From Deltaproteobacteria bacterium (GTDB lineage: Bacteria; Desulfobacterota; DSM-4660; Desulfatiglandales; Desulfatiglandaceae), in the NCBI GenBank assembly GCA_029933075.1, contig JAOZOW010000002.1, positions 50,039 through 114,038 of the forward strand: a DNA stretch of 64,000 bases, given 5' to 3'. The notes under the pieces are model-generated. The model made no database searches. It had not been told where the DNA came from and was given only the letters and a program-made list of their open reading frames with translations. Below are positions 41,399 through 49,869 of this stretch, piece by piece. The stretch's first letter is position 1, and each line of letters starts with the position of its first letter. Position numbers and translations under genes: made by a program.

Positions 41399-41657
41399 GA
41401 GTTTCCCCCCTATTTTCTTTTCTCAATGAAGTGATCATTCCATACACAAAACCCACAAGAAGCACGAGGCTGATCAGGATAATCAGATTTGAAGAAAAAA
41501 AGGTCATAACAAAGGAAAAGGGGTCTTTCAGGCTATAAGCGGCTATCAGTACATGTATCCCGAAAAAGAGAAAGAAAAAGGCGCACAACGCGAAAAACAC
41601 CTGGCGCACCCACCATAAAGTTCCCACCATGCCCTTCTTCTCATCCATCCCGTCCAC
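41364..41657 (-). CDS. Small two-helix membrane protein (97 aa)
   Basis: A 97-residue protein with two hydrophobic helices, VRQVFFALCAFFFLFFGIHVL (about residues 17-40) and SNLIILISLVLLVGFVYGMI (about 55-74), and a hydrophilic C-terminus. No family recognised and no functional motif. Codon composition and coupling to the XRE-cupin gene (35-base overlap) support it as a real gene. The position between MeaB and the regulator suggests a minor role in the same cluster, but nothing more can be said. Confidence 0.6.
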   Translation of the reverse strand: MDGMDEKKGMVGTLWWVRQVFFALCAFFFLFFGIHVLIAAYSLKDPFSFVMTFFSSNLIILISLVLLVGFVYGMITSLRKENRGETHACSEENATHR

Positions 41658-41706
41658 TCTCTTCGGGAACCGCGGTTGGCCTGTGGCACAGGGGCATAAG
41701 CACTTA

Positions 41707-42666
41707 CTATAAATCCAGCTTGGGAATTACGAGGTCGTCGCAGGCCGTGTACGGATCAAGCTTCCCTTCCACGATGGACTCCACTGCCCTGTCGAACTCG
41801 CCGGTCAGAATAAGCCTGTTTACCACCTCCTCGTAAAGGCGGCTTTTTACCATTTCCACCAACTCATCCCTCACCTTCTCCTTTTTCCTCCTCACATGCA
41901 ACCCGCCCGTGGACTCGATCAGGTGCTTCCCATGCTTTTCAATTTCCTCAAGCAGCTCCTTTACCCCTTTGTCAAAGACCGCCTGTGTCTTCAATATGGG
42001 TGGTTTCCAGCTCCCCTCCTCATACTTTTTGTGATCCATGTCAATCATGAGACGTAGATCGCTCAAGGTCTTGTCAGTACCTTCCCTGTCCGCCTTGTTT
42101 ATCACGAAGATATCGGCTACCTCAAGGATCCCGGCCTTTATGGCCTGGATGTCGTCCCCCATTCCCGGAATAACCACCACCACTGTAGTGTGGGCGCTCT
42201 TTACAACATCCACCTCGTCCTGGCCCACTCCCACCGTCTCCACGAGGATGTAGTCCTTGCCCATGGCATCCAGCACATCGATGGCACTGCGGGTTGACTG
42301 GGTCAGTCCCCCGAAATGCCCGCGGGTCGCAAGGGAGCGTATGAAAACTCCTTGGTCCATGCTGTGGCGCTGCATCCGGACCCTGTCACCCAGAATGGCC
42401 CCCCCGCTGAAAGGACTTGTGGGGTCCACTGCCAGAACTCCCACTGTCTTGTCACGTTTTCTCAAATGGGTCACCATCTGGTCCACCAGGGTGCTTTTCC
42501 CCACGCCCGGTGCCCCGGTGATTCCTATTACGTAAGCATTTCCCGTGTGGGGATACAAAGCCTTGAGGATCTCCCGCACCTCTGGCACGCCATCGTCTAT
42601 ATCCCGGATGAGTCTGGCCACAGTCCTCACATCACCCGCAACCACCTTTTCTACGACTTCATTCAT
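41707..42666 (-). CDS. meaB: MeaB/ArgK-type GTPase chaperone of a B12-dependent acyl-CoA mutase
   Basis: A 319-residue G3E-family GTPase. Motifs: the P-loop GAPGVGKSTLVDQM, switch region VLAVDPTSPFSGGAILGDRVRM, ETVGVGQDEVD (Walker B-like), and NKAD for guanine recognition, followed by the C-terminal dimerisation arm. MeaB proteins gate loading of adenosylcobalamin into the mutase, remove inactive cob(II)alamin and protect the enzyme during catalysis. The gene lies 13 bases after the B12-binding subunit, matching that role. Because the mutase here has isobutyryl-type specificity residues, this is likely the chaperone of that enzyme rather than of a methylmalonyl-CoA mutase. Confidence 0.95.
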   Translation of the reverse strand: MNEVVEKVVAGDVRTVARLIRDIDDGVPEVREILKALYPHTGNAYVIGITGAPGVGKSTLVDQMVTHLRKRDKTVGVLAVDPTSPFSGGAILGDRVRMQRHSMDQGVFIRSLATRGHFGGLTQSTRSAIDVLDAMGKDYILVETVGVGQDEVDVVKSAHTTVVVVIPGMGDDIQAIKAGILEVADIFVINKADREGTDKTLSDLRLMIDMDHKKYEEGSWKPPILKTQAVFDKGVKELLEEIEKHGKHLIESTGGLHVRRKKEKVRDELVEMVKSRLYEEVVNRLILTGEFDRAVESIVEGKLDPYTACDDLVIPKLDL

Positions 42667-42679
42667 GATGTTCCCGGTC

Positions 42680-43084
42680 TCACCTCGGCTTCACATTCTG
42701 TTCCACCCATTCTACTATGACACCCAGCGGAGTGCCCGGAGTGAATATCTCCTTTACGCCCGCCTCTTTGAGCATGGGAATATCTTCCTCGGGAATAATC
42801 CCCCCGCCGCATACCACGATATCCTCAGCCCCTTTCTCACGAAGGAGCTCCACCGTCCTGATAAAGAGGTACTTATGAGCGCCAGCCAAGCTGGAAAGCC
42901 CGATCATATCCACATCCTCCTGAATAGCCGCTTCCACGATCTCTTCCGGAGTCTGATGGAGTCCGGTGTAAACCACCTCAAACCCGGCATCCCTGTAAGC
43001 CCTCGCAATTATCCTTGCACCCCTGTCGTGCCCGTCCAGGCCGGGTTTAGCCACCATGATTCGGATTCTTCTCCCCTGTGCCAT
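42680..43084 (-). CDS. B12-binding small subunit of acyl-CoA mutase (IcmB-like)
   Basis: A 134-residue cobalamin-binding protein. It contains the lower-ligand motif DGHDRG (D-x-H-x2-G), the SSLAGAH strand and GGGIIPEED, all positions that clasp the nucleotide tail and base of adenosylcobalamin. This is the separate small subunit of two-subunit mutases; isobutyryl-CoA mutase of Streptomyces also has a small subunit of about this size. It lies between the large subunit (about 106 bases upstream) and meaB (13 bases downstream). ATG with GGGGAG six bases ahead. Confidence 0.93.
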   Translation of the reverse strand: MAQGRRIRIMVAKPGLDGHDRGARIIARAYRDAGFEVVYTGLHQTPEEIVEAAIQEDVDMIGLSSLAGAHKYLFIRTVELLREKGAEDIVVCGGGIIPEEDIPMLKEAGVKEIFTPGTPLGVIVEWVEQNVKPR

Positions 43085-43190
43085 GACTCCCCTTGGTCAC
43101 ATCTGTTTGTTGCTTGTTCGTTCTGCTCGGTTTGAAACCCGCACGTTCTCCAGATTTTCAGCTTTCACCAATTAAGGCGGAACCCCCTTT

Positions 43191-44876
43191 TTAATAGATC
43201 CCGGGATCCCTGTACTCCCCGAACACCTTTCTGTAGACGTCGCACGTCTCCTGCAGGGTGGCATAGTTTTTCACCGCATCGATAAGGGGCTCCATCACGT
43301 TCCGATCCTCAACACAGGCCTCCGTGAGCCTCTCAAGGCATTCCTGCACCTTTTTGTTGTCACGCTCGCTTTTCACTCTGTTGGTTTTTTCAATCTGTAG
43401 CCTTTCGAGCTCCTCATCAATCTCGAGTATTTCAACGGGAGTTTCCTCATCGGTCACGTATTTGTTGACCCCCACCACGGTCCTCTGCTTCTCATCGATT
43501 CTCTTCTGGTAGTGATAGGCGGCATCCGCGATTTCCTGCTGGGGGTAATTTTTTTCAATTGCCGAAAGCATCCCGCCCATCTCATCGATTTTATTAATGA
43601 TCTCCCATGCTTCCTCTTCCATCTGGTTGGTGAGCGCCTCCACGAAATAGGACCCGCCAAGGGGATCGATAGTGTTGGCCACTCCAGATTCCTCAGCGAT
43701 TATTTGCTGGGTCCTGAGTGCTATGGTAGCGGCTTCCTCGGTCGGCAGGGCAAGGACCTCGTCCAGAGAATTCGTATGGAGGGATTGGGCGCCTCCCAGG
43801 ACGGCCGCCAGGGCCTCCAGGGCGGTCCTTACCACATTGTTATAGGGCTGCTGGGCCGTAAGGGAACACCCGGCGGTCTGGGTATGAAACCTCAACCACC
43901 AGGACCTGGGGTTCTTCGCCTTGAATCGGTCCTTCATTATCTTGGCCCACATCCTCCTTGCAGCCCGGAATTTTGCGATCTCCTCGAAGAAATCCAGGTG
44001 GGAGTTGAAAAAGAAAGAAAAGCGGGGGGCAAAATCGTCCACGTCAAGTCCCCGCTCAACAGCGGCCTCGGCGTATGCAATGCCGTCTGCCAGTGTGAAC
44101 GCCAACTCCTGCACCGCGGTAGAGCCCGCCTCCCTGATATGATATCCACTGATGCTGATCGTATTCCACTTGGGGACCTCCTTTGTCCCGAACTCCACCG
44201 TGTCGGTTATGATCCTGACGCTCGGCTCAGGAGGACACATAAAGGTCTTCTGTGCAATAAATTCCTTGAGCATATCGTTCTGAATGGTTCCCCCCAGGAC
44301 CTTCCGGGGGATCCCCCGTTTTTCCGCCATGGCAATGTACATGGCCCAGAGGACAGATGCGGGCGGGTTTATTGTCATGGAGGTTGTGATTCTGTCGATG
44401 GGCAGCCCGTCGAACAGGTCCTCCATGTCTTTCAGGGTATCGATGGCGACCCCGCACTTTCCGCACTCGCCCCTGGATCTGGGAGAATCCGAATCATACC
44501 CCATCAGGGTAGGCATATCAAAGGCCGTGGAAAGGCCTGTCTGCCCCTCTTTGACCAAGAGGTGGAAACGCTTATTGGTATCCTTTGCGGTACCGAGACC
44601 GGCAAACATCCTCATGGTCCACAGGCGGCCCCTGTACATGGATGGCTGGACTCCGCGGGTAAAAGGAAACTGCCCCGGGAAGCCGATGTCCCTCTCAAAG
44701 TCCAGATCCGCCACATCAGCCGGGGTGTAAATCCTTTCGATCTCACGGTCGGAAACCGTTGAAAACCTTTCAAGGCGTTCGGGTGCGGAAGCAAAGATTT
44801 TCTCCAGCTCTTTTTCCCACTTCTTACGCCCTTTCTCGATTTCTTCAAAGACCTTTCGGTCAAAGACCTGAGACAT
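43191..44876 (-). CDS. Coenzyme-B12-dependent acyl-CoA mutase large subunit, isobutyryl-CoA mutase type
   Basis: A 561-residue TIM-barrel subunit (residues from the ATG at 44876, preceded by AGGGGGTG). Family marks: [91 protein letters not shown] and SLHTNSLDE. The two residues that set substrate choice are readable by alignment: methylmalonyl-CoA mutase uses Tyr (RQYAG) and, 118 residues later, Arg; here they are Phe91 (RMFAG) and Gln209 (EFIAQK), the pair found in isobutyryl-CoA mutase. So it probably interconverts isobutyryl-CoA and butyryl-CoA and is not a methylmalonyl-CoA mutase. The GTG at 44885 is an alternative start. It heads mutase genes inside a beta-oxidation run. Confidence 0.9.
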   Translation of the reverse strand: MSQVFDRKVFEEIEKGRKKWEKELEKIFASAPERLERFSTVSDREIERIYTPADVADLDFERDIGFPGQFPFTRGVQPSMYRGRLWTMRMFAGLGTAKDTNKRFHLLVKEGQTGLSTAFDMPTLMGYDSDSPRSRGECGKCGVAIDTLKDMEDLFDGLPIDRITTSMTINPPASVLWAMYIAMAEKRGIPRKVLGGTIQNDMLKEFIAQKTFMCPPEPSVRIITDTVEFGTKEVPKWNTISISGYHIREAGSTAVQELAFTLADGIAYAEAAVERGLDVDDFAPRFSFFFNSHLDFFEEIAKFRAARRMWAKIMKDRFKAKNPRSWWLRFHTQTAGCSLTAQQPYNNVVRTALEALAAVLGGAQSLHTNSLDEVLALPTEEAATIALRTQQIIAEESGVANTIDPLGGSYFVEALTNQMEEEAWEIINKIDEMGGMLSAIEKNYPQQEIADAAYHYQKRIDEKQRTVVGVNKYVTDEETPVEILEIDEELERLQIEKTNRVKSERDNKKVQECLERLTEACVEDRNVMEPLIDAVKNYATLQETCDVYRKVFGEYRDPGIY

Positions 44877-44978
44877 ATTCAACACCCCCTTCTATGGCTT
44901 GAACAAACTGTGTAGTACACGGCCGCCTCCTGTCGTACCCTTCCCGGTCGGAGCACTGTGTACGCCCATCTCTACCCT

Positions 44979-46127
44979 CTATTTCCCTCTTAGCAGGCTC
45001 CTTGCGATTACCAGGCGCATGATCTCGTTGGTGCCCTCGTAAATTTGGCATATCTTTGCGTCCCGCATGTGGCGCTCCATGGGGTATTCCCTGCAATACC
45101 CATATCCGCCCAGGATCTGGACCCCCTCCACGGCGGCACGCATGGTGACATCAGATGCGTACATCTTGGCCATGGCCGCAGCTTTCTCGTAAGGTTTTCC
45201 ATTGTCCTCGAGCCAAGCCGCCCTGAGGGTTAGGAGTTCTGCCGCATCCAGCTCCGTGGCCATATCGGCAAGTTTCCACTGAATGGCCTGGAAGGAGCTG
45301 ATAGATTTGCCGAACTGTTCCCGGGTCTTGGAATATTCAAGGGCCTCGTCGAGCACGGCCCTGCCAATGCCAACAGCCTGCGAAGCGATGCCGATCCTCC
45401 CCCCATCCAGGGTGGTCAGCATCTGTTTGAACCCCTCCCCTTCCTTTCCGAGGAGCGCATCGGCGGGGACCTTTGCATCCTCAAAAATCAGCTCGGCCGT
45501 GCCTGATGCAAGGATACCCATTTTGTCCTCCACGCGGCCCACTTTGAACCCGGGGGTGTTGTCCAGATCCAGCACAAAAGAACTGATGCCCTTGTATCCT
45601 TTTCCTTTCTCGGTCACGGCTGCAATAACTGCATAAGAAGCCACATTGCCGCTGGTGATGAATTTTTTCTCACCGTTGATGACCCACCCGTCACCATCCT
45701 TAACGGCCGTTGTGCGAAGGGCAGCGGGGTCCGATCCTGCTCCGGCCTCGGTCAAACCATAGCAACCGATCTTTTCGCCCGATGCGCATGGCACGAGATA
45801 CTTTTTTTTCTGCTCCTCATTACCGTAAGCCATCACCGGAAAGCAATAGAGGGAATTGTTCACGGACATGATGGCGCCCGTTCCGGCACAGGCCTTCGAT
45901 ACCTCTATAAGGGCAAGGACGTAGCTCACGCAATCCATGCCTCCCCCTCCATATTCTTCGGGGACGGCAATACCCATCATCTTCAGCTCTCCCAGCTGCT
46001 TGACAATATCCGCCGGGTGCTCGTGCTTCTCATCCAGCTCCGCGGCCCTCGGTTTTATTTCGGTTTCCGAAAATCTGCGGGCCATATCCCGGACCATCTG
46101 TTGTTCTTCTGTCAATTGAAAATCCAT
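44979..46127 (-). CDS. Acyl-CoA dehydrogenase (short-chain type)
   Basis: A 382-residue acyl-CoA dehydrogenase: MDFQLTEEQQMVRDMARRFSE, GLTEAGAGSDPAALRT (FAD/substrate), KKFITSGNVA, GKEGEGFKQM, and the catalytic Glu in CQIYEGTNEIMRLVIARSL. It is related to butyryl-CoA dehydrogenases. It and the enzyme at 39677-40819 differ enough to suggest two substrates, for example butyryl-CoA and a branched acyl-CoA. It starts 3 bases before the enoyl-CoA hydratase stop on the same strand, so both belong to one transcript. Confidence 0.94.
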   Translation of the reverse strand: MDFQLTEEQQMVRDMARRFSETEIKPRAAELDEKHEHPADIVKQLGELKMMGIAVPEEYGGGGMDCVSYVLALIEVSKACAGTGAIMSVNNSLYCFPVMAYGNEEQKKKYLVPCASGEKIGCYGLTEAGAGSDPAALRTTAVKDGDGWVINGEKKFITSGNVASYAVIAAVTEKGKGYKGISSFVLDLDNTPGFKVGRVEDKMGILASGTAELIFEDAKVPADALLGKEGEGFKQMLTTLDGGRIGIASQAVGIGRAVLDEALEYSKTREQFGKSISSFQAIQWKLADMATELDAAELLTLRAAWLEDNGKPYEKAAAMAKMYASDVTMRAAVEGVQILGGYGYCREYPMERHMRDAKICQIYEGTNEIMRLVIARSLLRGK

Positions 46128-46130
46128 TTT

Positions 46131-46919
46131 TTAACTAAGCTCCCCTTTGAATTCTGGTTTCCGTTTTTCAAGGAATGCGGTCATACCCTCCCTGCCATCA
46201 GGGCTTGCCATGCACAACCCGAACTGATCAGACTCCATGGCGCAGGCCGAACGCAGATCCATATTGAATCCCCGGTCAATGCATCGTTTGACCGCCATAA
46301 CCGAGAACCTGCCCTTCGATGCGATAAGTCTGGCCGTTTTCATGGTTTCTTCCCACAGCTTGTCGGCCGGAAACACCCTGTTCACCAGTCCGATCTCTTT
46401 GGCCTCCTGGGCGCTGATGATCACCCCCGTCATGCAGAGTTCCTTGGCCATGCCTTTCCCCACAAGCCTGGGGAGACGCTGGGTGCCGCCGAACCCCGGA
46501 ATGATCCCGAGATTGATTTCCGGCTGGCCGAATTTTGCATTCTCAGAGGCGTAGATAAAATCGCAGGCCATGGCGATCTCTGTGCCTCCGCCCAGTGCAA
46601 ACCCGTTTACGCAGGCTATAAAAGGGACCGGCAGGGCTTCCATCCTGAATCCCACCTCGTGGAGCGCCAATGAGAAGTCTCGGAGCTGCAAAGGGTCGAG
46701 CTTCACCATCTGCGCAATATCAGCGCCGGCCACAAAGGCCTTGTCCCCTTCACCGGTCAGCACCACCACCCTGATCGCAGGATTCGCCTCCACCTCATCA
46801 AGTACTCCTTGAAGCTCTTTGACCACGTCTGTGTTGATGGCATTCAGGGCTTTAGGTCGATTGAACTTGATGACCGCCACCTCGCCATCTATCTGGAAGA
46901 TGATGTTTTCATATGCCAT
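46131..46919 (-). CDS. Enoyl-CoA hydratase (crotonase)
   Basis: A 262-residue crotonase-fold protein, hydrating crotonyl-CoA (or short 2-enoyl-CoA) to (S)-3-hydroxyacyl-CoA. The CoA-binding and oxyanion-hole pattern reads AFVAGADIAQM and GFALGGGTEIAMACDF with the first catalytic Glu, then FGQPEINLGIIPGFGGTQRLPR with the second Glu in the PE motif. Length and both acids are those of true hydratases rather than of isomerases. It lies between the thiolase (61 bases upstream) and the acyl-CoA dehydrogenase (3 bases downstream). Confidence 0.94.
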   Translation of the reverse strand: MAYENIIFQIDGEVAVIKFNRPKALNAINTDVVKELQGVLDEVEANPAIRVVVLTGEGDKAFVAGADIAQMVKLDPLQLRDFSLALHEVGFRMEALPVPFIACVNGFALGGGTEIAMACDFIYASENAKFGQPEINLGIIPGFGGTQRLPRLVGKGMAKELCMTGVIISAQEAKEIGLVNRVFPADKLWEETMKTARLIASKGRFSVMAVKRCIDRGFNMDLRSACAMESDQFGLCMASPDGREGMTAFLEKRKPEFKGELS

Positions 46920-46980
46920 TTTTTGCCCCCTTTACACTCGATGCTTTAAAATATCATTATTCCTGCCCTTCAGGAAACCA

Positions 46981-48264
46981 TTAAATACCCTCCAGCACGG
47001 TGGCCATGCCCTGTCCGCCCCCGATGCAGAGGCTGGCCAGGCCCAGGCTGTGCCCGTTTCTCAACATCTCTCCCATGAGGGTCACGATGATGCGGGCCCC
47101 TGTACAGCCAATGGGATGGCCAATGGATATCCCGCTTCCCAGCACATTGGTCTTGTCAATGTCACATTCCAGCTCCCGTATGCAAGCAATGGCCTGGGCG
47201 GCAAAGGCCTCGTTCAGCTCTATGGCTCCGAAATCATTGATTGTAAGCTTTTCTTTTTCCAGTATCTTCCTCACGGCCGGGATCGGCCCAAGCCCCATGT
47301 AGGCTGGATCTGTTCCCGCAGAGGAGTAAGCGCGGATCTTCACCAGGGGTTTCAGGCCCAGCTCTTTGGCCTTTGAATCGGACATGAGAAGGAGGGCAGC
47401 CGCCGCATCATTGATGCCCGAAGCGTTCCCTGCGGTGACCGTGCCATCCTTCTTGAAGGCGGGCCTGAGCTTGGACATTTTTTCGACGCTCGTCTCCATG
47501 GGCCTCTCGTCCGTATCGAAGACAACGGGCTCCCCTTTGCGCTGGGGGATCACCACCGGTGCGATCTCCTCCTTGAATATTCCCGCGGCAATGGCCGCCC
47601 TTGCGCGCTGGTGGCTCAACGCCCCTAACTCATCCTGCTCCTGTCTTGAAATACTGTATTTCTCGGCTATGTTCTCCGCCGTTATACCCATGTGGTACCC
47701 GTAGAAAATCTCGAACAGACCATCAAAAACCATCAGATCCACCAGGTCGGCATTGTTCATTCGGGCTCCCCACCGGGCTGCAGGCAAGGCATAGGGTATC
47801 ATGCTCATGTTTTCCATACCCCCTGCCAGGACAACCTCCGCCTCCCCCGAGCGGATTGCCTGGGTGGCAAGTGCCACGGCCTTCATGCCGGATGCGCAGA
47901 CCTTGTTGACAGTAAACCCCGGCGTTTCTTTGGAGATACCCGCCCTTATCATGGCCTGCCGGGTCACGTTCTGACCCTGGCCTGCCCCCACCACGTTGCC
48001 CATAATCACCTCGTCTATCTGGATGGGCTGAAAGCTGCTGTCGTAATCATACGCCTTTTGTTCCAGCTCTACCATACCTACACCCTTGAGGCTGTCAGGT
48101 TCGAACCGGGTCAGGGCGTCGGTGGCCACCGGCCTCAGATTCACACTCTTCAAGGTTTCTTTCAATACCAGAGCACCAAGTTCAACCACGGGGGTTGATT
48201 TCAGGGAGCCCCCGAACGCCCCCACCGCAGTCCTTTTACCTGAAACAATCACCACATCTGTCAT
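46981..48264 (-). CDS. Thiolase with an internal insertion (acetyl-CoA acetyltransferase-like)
   Basis: A 427-residue thiolase: nucleophilic Cys in NKVCASGMKAVALA, GGMENMSMIPY, NEAFAAQAIA, the catalytic His in GSGISIGHPIGCTGARI, and the second Cys in CIGGGQGMA. All active-site residues are present. Compared with its neighbour of 396 residues it carries about 33 extra residues near positions 43-75 (TDALTRFEPDSLKGVGMVEL and following), between helix one and the DEVIMGNV strand, a place where the family is usually compact. AAAGGAGATGGAG precedes the ATG. Role: cleave acetoacetyl-CoA or a longer 3-ketoacyl-CoA with CoA. Confidence 0.92.
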   Translation of the reverse strand: MTDVVIVSGKRTAVGAFGGSLKSTPVVELGALVLKETLKSVNLRPVATDALTRFEPDSLKGVGMVELEQKAYDYDSSFQPIQIDEVIMGNVVGAGQGQNVTRQAMIRAGISKETPGFTVNKVCASGMKAVALATQAIRSGEAEVVLAGGMENMSMIPYALPAARWGARMNNADLVDLMVFDGLFEIFYGYHMGITAENIAEKYSISRQEQDELGALSHQRARAAIAAGIFKEEIAPVVIPQRKGEPVVFDTDERPMETSVEKMSKLRPAFKKDGTVTAGNASGINDAAAALLLMSDSKAKELGLKPLVKIRAYSSAGTDPAYMGLGPIPAVRKILEKEKLTINDFGAIELNEAFAAQAIACIRELECDIDKTNVLGSGISIGHPIGCTGARIIVTLMGEMLRNGHSLGLASLCIGGGQGMATVLEGI

Positions 48265-48375
48265 GACTCCATCTCCTTTTGTCTGTATTGATAAATCTCG
48301 TTATTTTATTCTCACCATCTTCGCCCATAAGATCTTCCCCCCTCGGGTCAATGGACCTCCCGGCGGAATGCTCTA

Positions 48376-49566
48376 TCATGCTTCGTTATAGAGGACCAGC
48401 GTCACCGCCTCTCCGCCACCGAGACAGAGGGTTGCCTGCCCCACCCCTACCCCGCGATCTTTCATCACGTATATGAGGGTAGTCAGCACCCGAGCGCCGC
48501 TCGCCCCGATGGGGTGCCCCAGGGCCACCGCTCCTCCATGTAAATTCACCTTTTCAGGATCGATCCCCAGCTCCCGGTTCACGGCCACGGAAGAAGAGCT
48601 GAACGCCTCGTTGATCTCATGAACTTCTATGTCTTCCACCTTCAGCCCATCCTTGGCCAGGACTTTGGGAATGGAATATATGGGGGCCATCAGCACGTAT
48701 TTCATATCAATACCTGCCGAGCCCTGGGCGCCGACACGGACCAGTGCTCTGCATCCCAGGGCATCGGCCTTTTCTCTGGACATGACCACAAGTGCTGCGG
48801 CCCCGTCACTGATCTTGGAGGCATTGCCCGCCGTAACGATTCCATCCTTTTTGAACGCAGGTCTCAGCCTTGCCAAACCCTCCAAGGTCGTTTTCGGCTT
48901 TCTCAGGGGGATCTCGTCCGTGTCAAAGATGATCGGGTCCCCTTTTCTCCGAGGAACCTCCACTGGAACGATTTCTTCCCTGAATTTCCCTCCCTCTATG
49001 GCCTTCCATGCCTTCTCATAGGAATTCATGGCAAATTCGTCCACGTCCTGACGGGTTACCCCGTATTTTTCCGCCACAAGCTCCGCGCTCATTCCCATAT
49101 GAAAATCGTTTACATGGTCCCAGAGCCCATCATGGACCATCCCGTCCACAAGCATGTCATTGTTCATTCGATAACCGGTGCGGGCCTTTTTCAGCATGTA
49201 GGGACAGAGGTTCATGTTCTCCAGGCCCCCTGCTACGATCACATCGGCGTCCTTACACTGGATGGCCTGAGCCGCAAGCATCACGGCCTTCAGTCCCGAA
49301 CCGCAGACCTTGTTAACCGTTACGGCCCCTACGTCCCACGGCAGGCCGGCCTTTACCATGGCCTGCCTGGCGGGGCTCTGGCCCAGTCCATGGGGGAGCA
49401 CGTTTCCCATGATCACCTCATCCACATCCTCCTTGCCGATCCCGGCCCTTTTAATGGCTTCGTTGATCACAAGGGCCCCAAGGTCGGTGGCCGAAATGGT
49501 GCTGAGCGAACCGGCGAAATCACCAATAGCTGTCCTGCATGCGCTTACGATCACGACTTCTCTCAT
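48376..49566 (-). CDS. Thiolase (acetyl-CoA C-acetyltransferase)
   Basis: A 396-residue biosynthetic-size thiolase with NKVCGSGLKAVMLAAQ (nucleophilic Cys), GGLENMNLCPYM, NEAFSSSSVAV, GGAVALGHPIGASGARV (His) and CLGGGEAVTL (second Cys). First gene of the acyl-CoA oxidation run, with a candidate promoter 45-75 bases upstream. Cleaves acetoacetyl-CoA to two acetyl-CoA during butyrate oxidation; the presence of two thiolases suggests that one may act on a longer or branched 3-ketoacyl-CoA. Confidence 0.93.
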   Translation of the reverse strand: MREVVIVSACRTAIGDFAGSLSTISATDLGALVINEAIKRAGIGKEDVDEVIMGNVLPHGLGQSPARQAMVKAGLPWDVGAVTVNKVCGSGLKAVMLAAQAIQCKDADVIVAGGLENMNLCPYMLKKARTGYRMNNDMLVDGMVHDGLWDHVNDFHMGMSAELVAEKYGVTRQDVDEFAMNSYEKAWKAIEGGKFREEIVPVEVPRRKGDPIIFDTDEIPLRKPKTTLEGLARLRPAFKKDGIVTAGNASKISDGAAALVVMSREKADALGCRALVRVGAQGSAGIDMKYVLMAPIYSIPKVLAKDGLKVEDIEVHEINEAFSSSSVAVNRELGIDPEKVNLHGGAVALGHPIGASGARVLTTLIYVMKDRGVGVGQATLCLGGGEAVTLVLYNEA

Positions 49567-49608
49567 GGATTTCCCCTTTCCTATTGATCTTATCCGAAAA
49601 ACAACGCT

Positions 49609-49639
49609 TATATAGCACAGGCACTACTTTCCAAGTCAA
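49609..49639 (-). promoter_or_regulatory. Candidate promoter of the acyl-CoA oxidation/mutase operon
   Basis: Minus strand: TTGACT (49634-49639), 19-base spacer, TATATA (49609-49614), with TGTGC just before the -10 (a possible extended element). It points at the first thiolase gene, about 43 bases before its ATG. Confidence 0.5.
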
Positions 49640-49751
49640 GTGCAACGTAGCGTCCCGTGAACACTGGCCATAGTCGTAAAAGCCAAGACGCAAAACTATC
49701 AGCCCAAGGGATGTAAATCAATAGAAAAAACCACCTTTAAGGGCGTCCCTG

Positions 49752-49780
49752 TTGACACCGGAGGCCCAATCGCTTATTTT
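49752..49780 (+). promoter_or_regulatory. Candidate promoter of the aminotransferase gene
   Basis: TTGACA at 49752-49757, a 17-base spacer and TATTTT at 49775-49780. The -35 is perfect and the -10 matches four of six. It is 90 bases before the ATG at 49870. Confidence 0.5.
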
Positions 49781-49811
49781 GCCGAATCACAGGGCGACAG
49801 CGATACGGTGA

Positions 49812-49835
49812 GGCAAACCCGTGGAGGCGTTTGCC
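49812..49835 (+). repeat. Inverted repeat in the aminotransferase leader
   Basis: GGCAAAC at 49812-49818 and its exact complement GTTTGCC at 49829-49835, 10-base loop. It lies between the candidate promoter and the start codon. Could be an operator or an RNA hairpin; function unknown. Confidence 0.5.
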
Positions 49836-49869
49836 GAGAAATTTCCGAGAAAACGAGAGGAGCAACGCC

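Larger units (their letters stand above)
49567..49869. other. Intergenic region between divergent acyl-CoA and aminotransferase genes
   Basis: About 300 bases without a gene. It holds one candidate promoter for each direction and a short inverted repeat in the leader of the aminotransferase gene, listed separately. No further gene, RNA or repeat is apparent. Confidence 0.5.

Noticed and set aside
43512-44762. A 416-codon open frame on the plus strand across the mutase gene
   Set aside because: It is antisense to a gene with clear family motifs on the other strand, has a shadow-type composition (Gly/Pro/Arg/His-rich) and no ribosome-binding site or family match.
43191-44876. Initial reading as methylmalonyl-CoA mutase
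   Set aside because: The overall fold and MeaB neighbour suggested it, but the two substrate-contact positions are Phe and Gln rather than Tyr and Arg.
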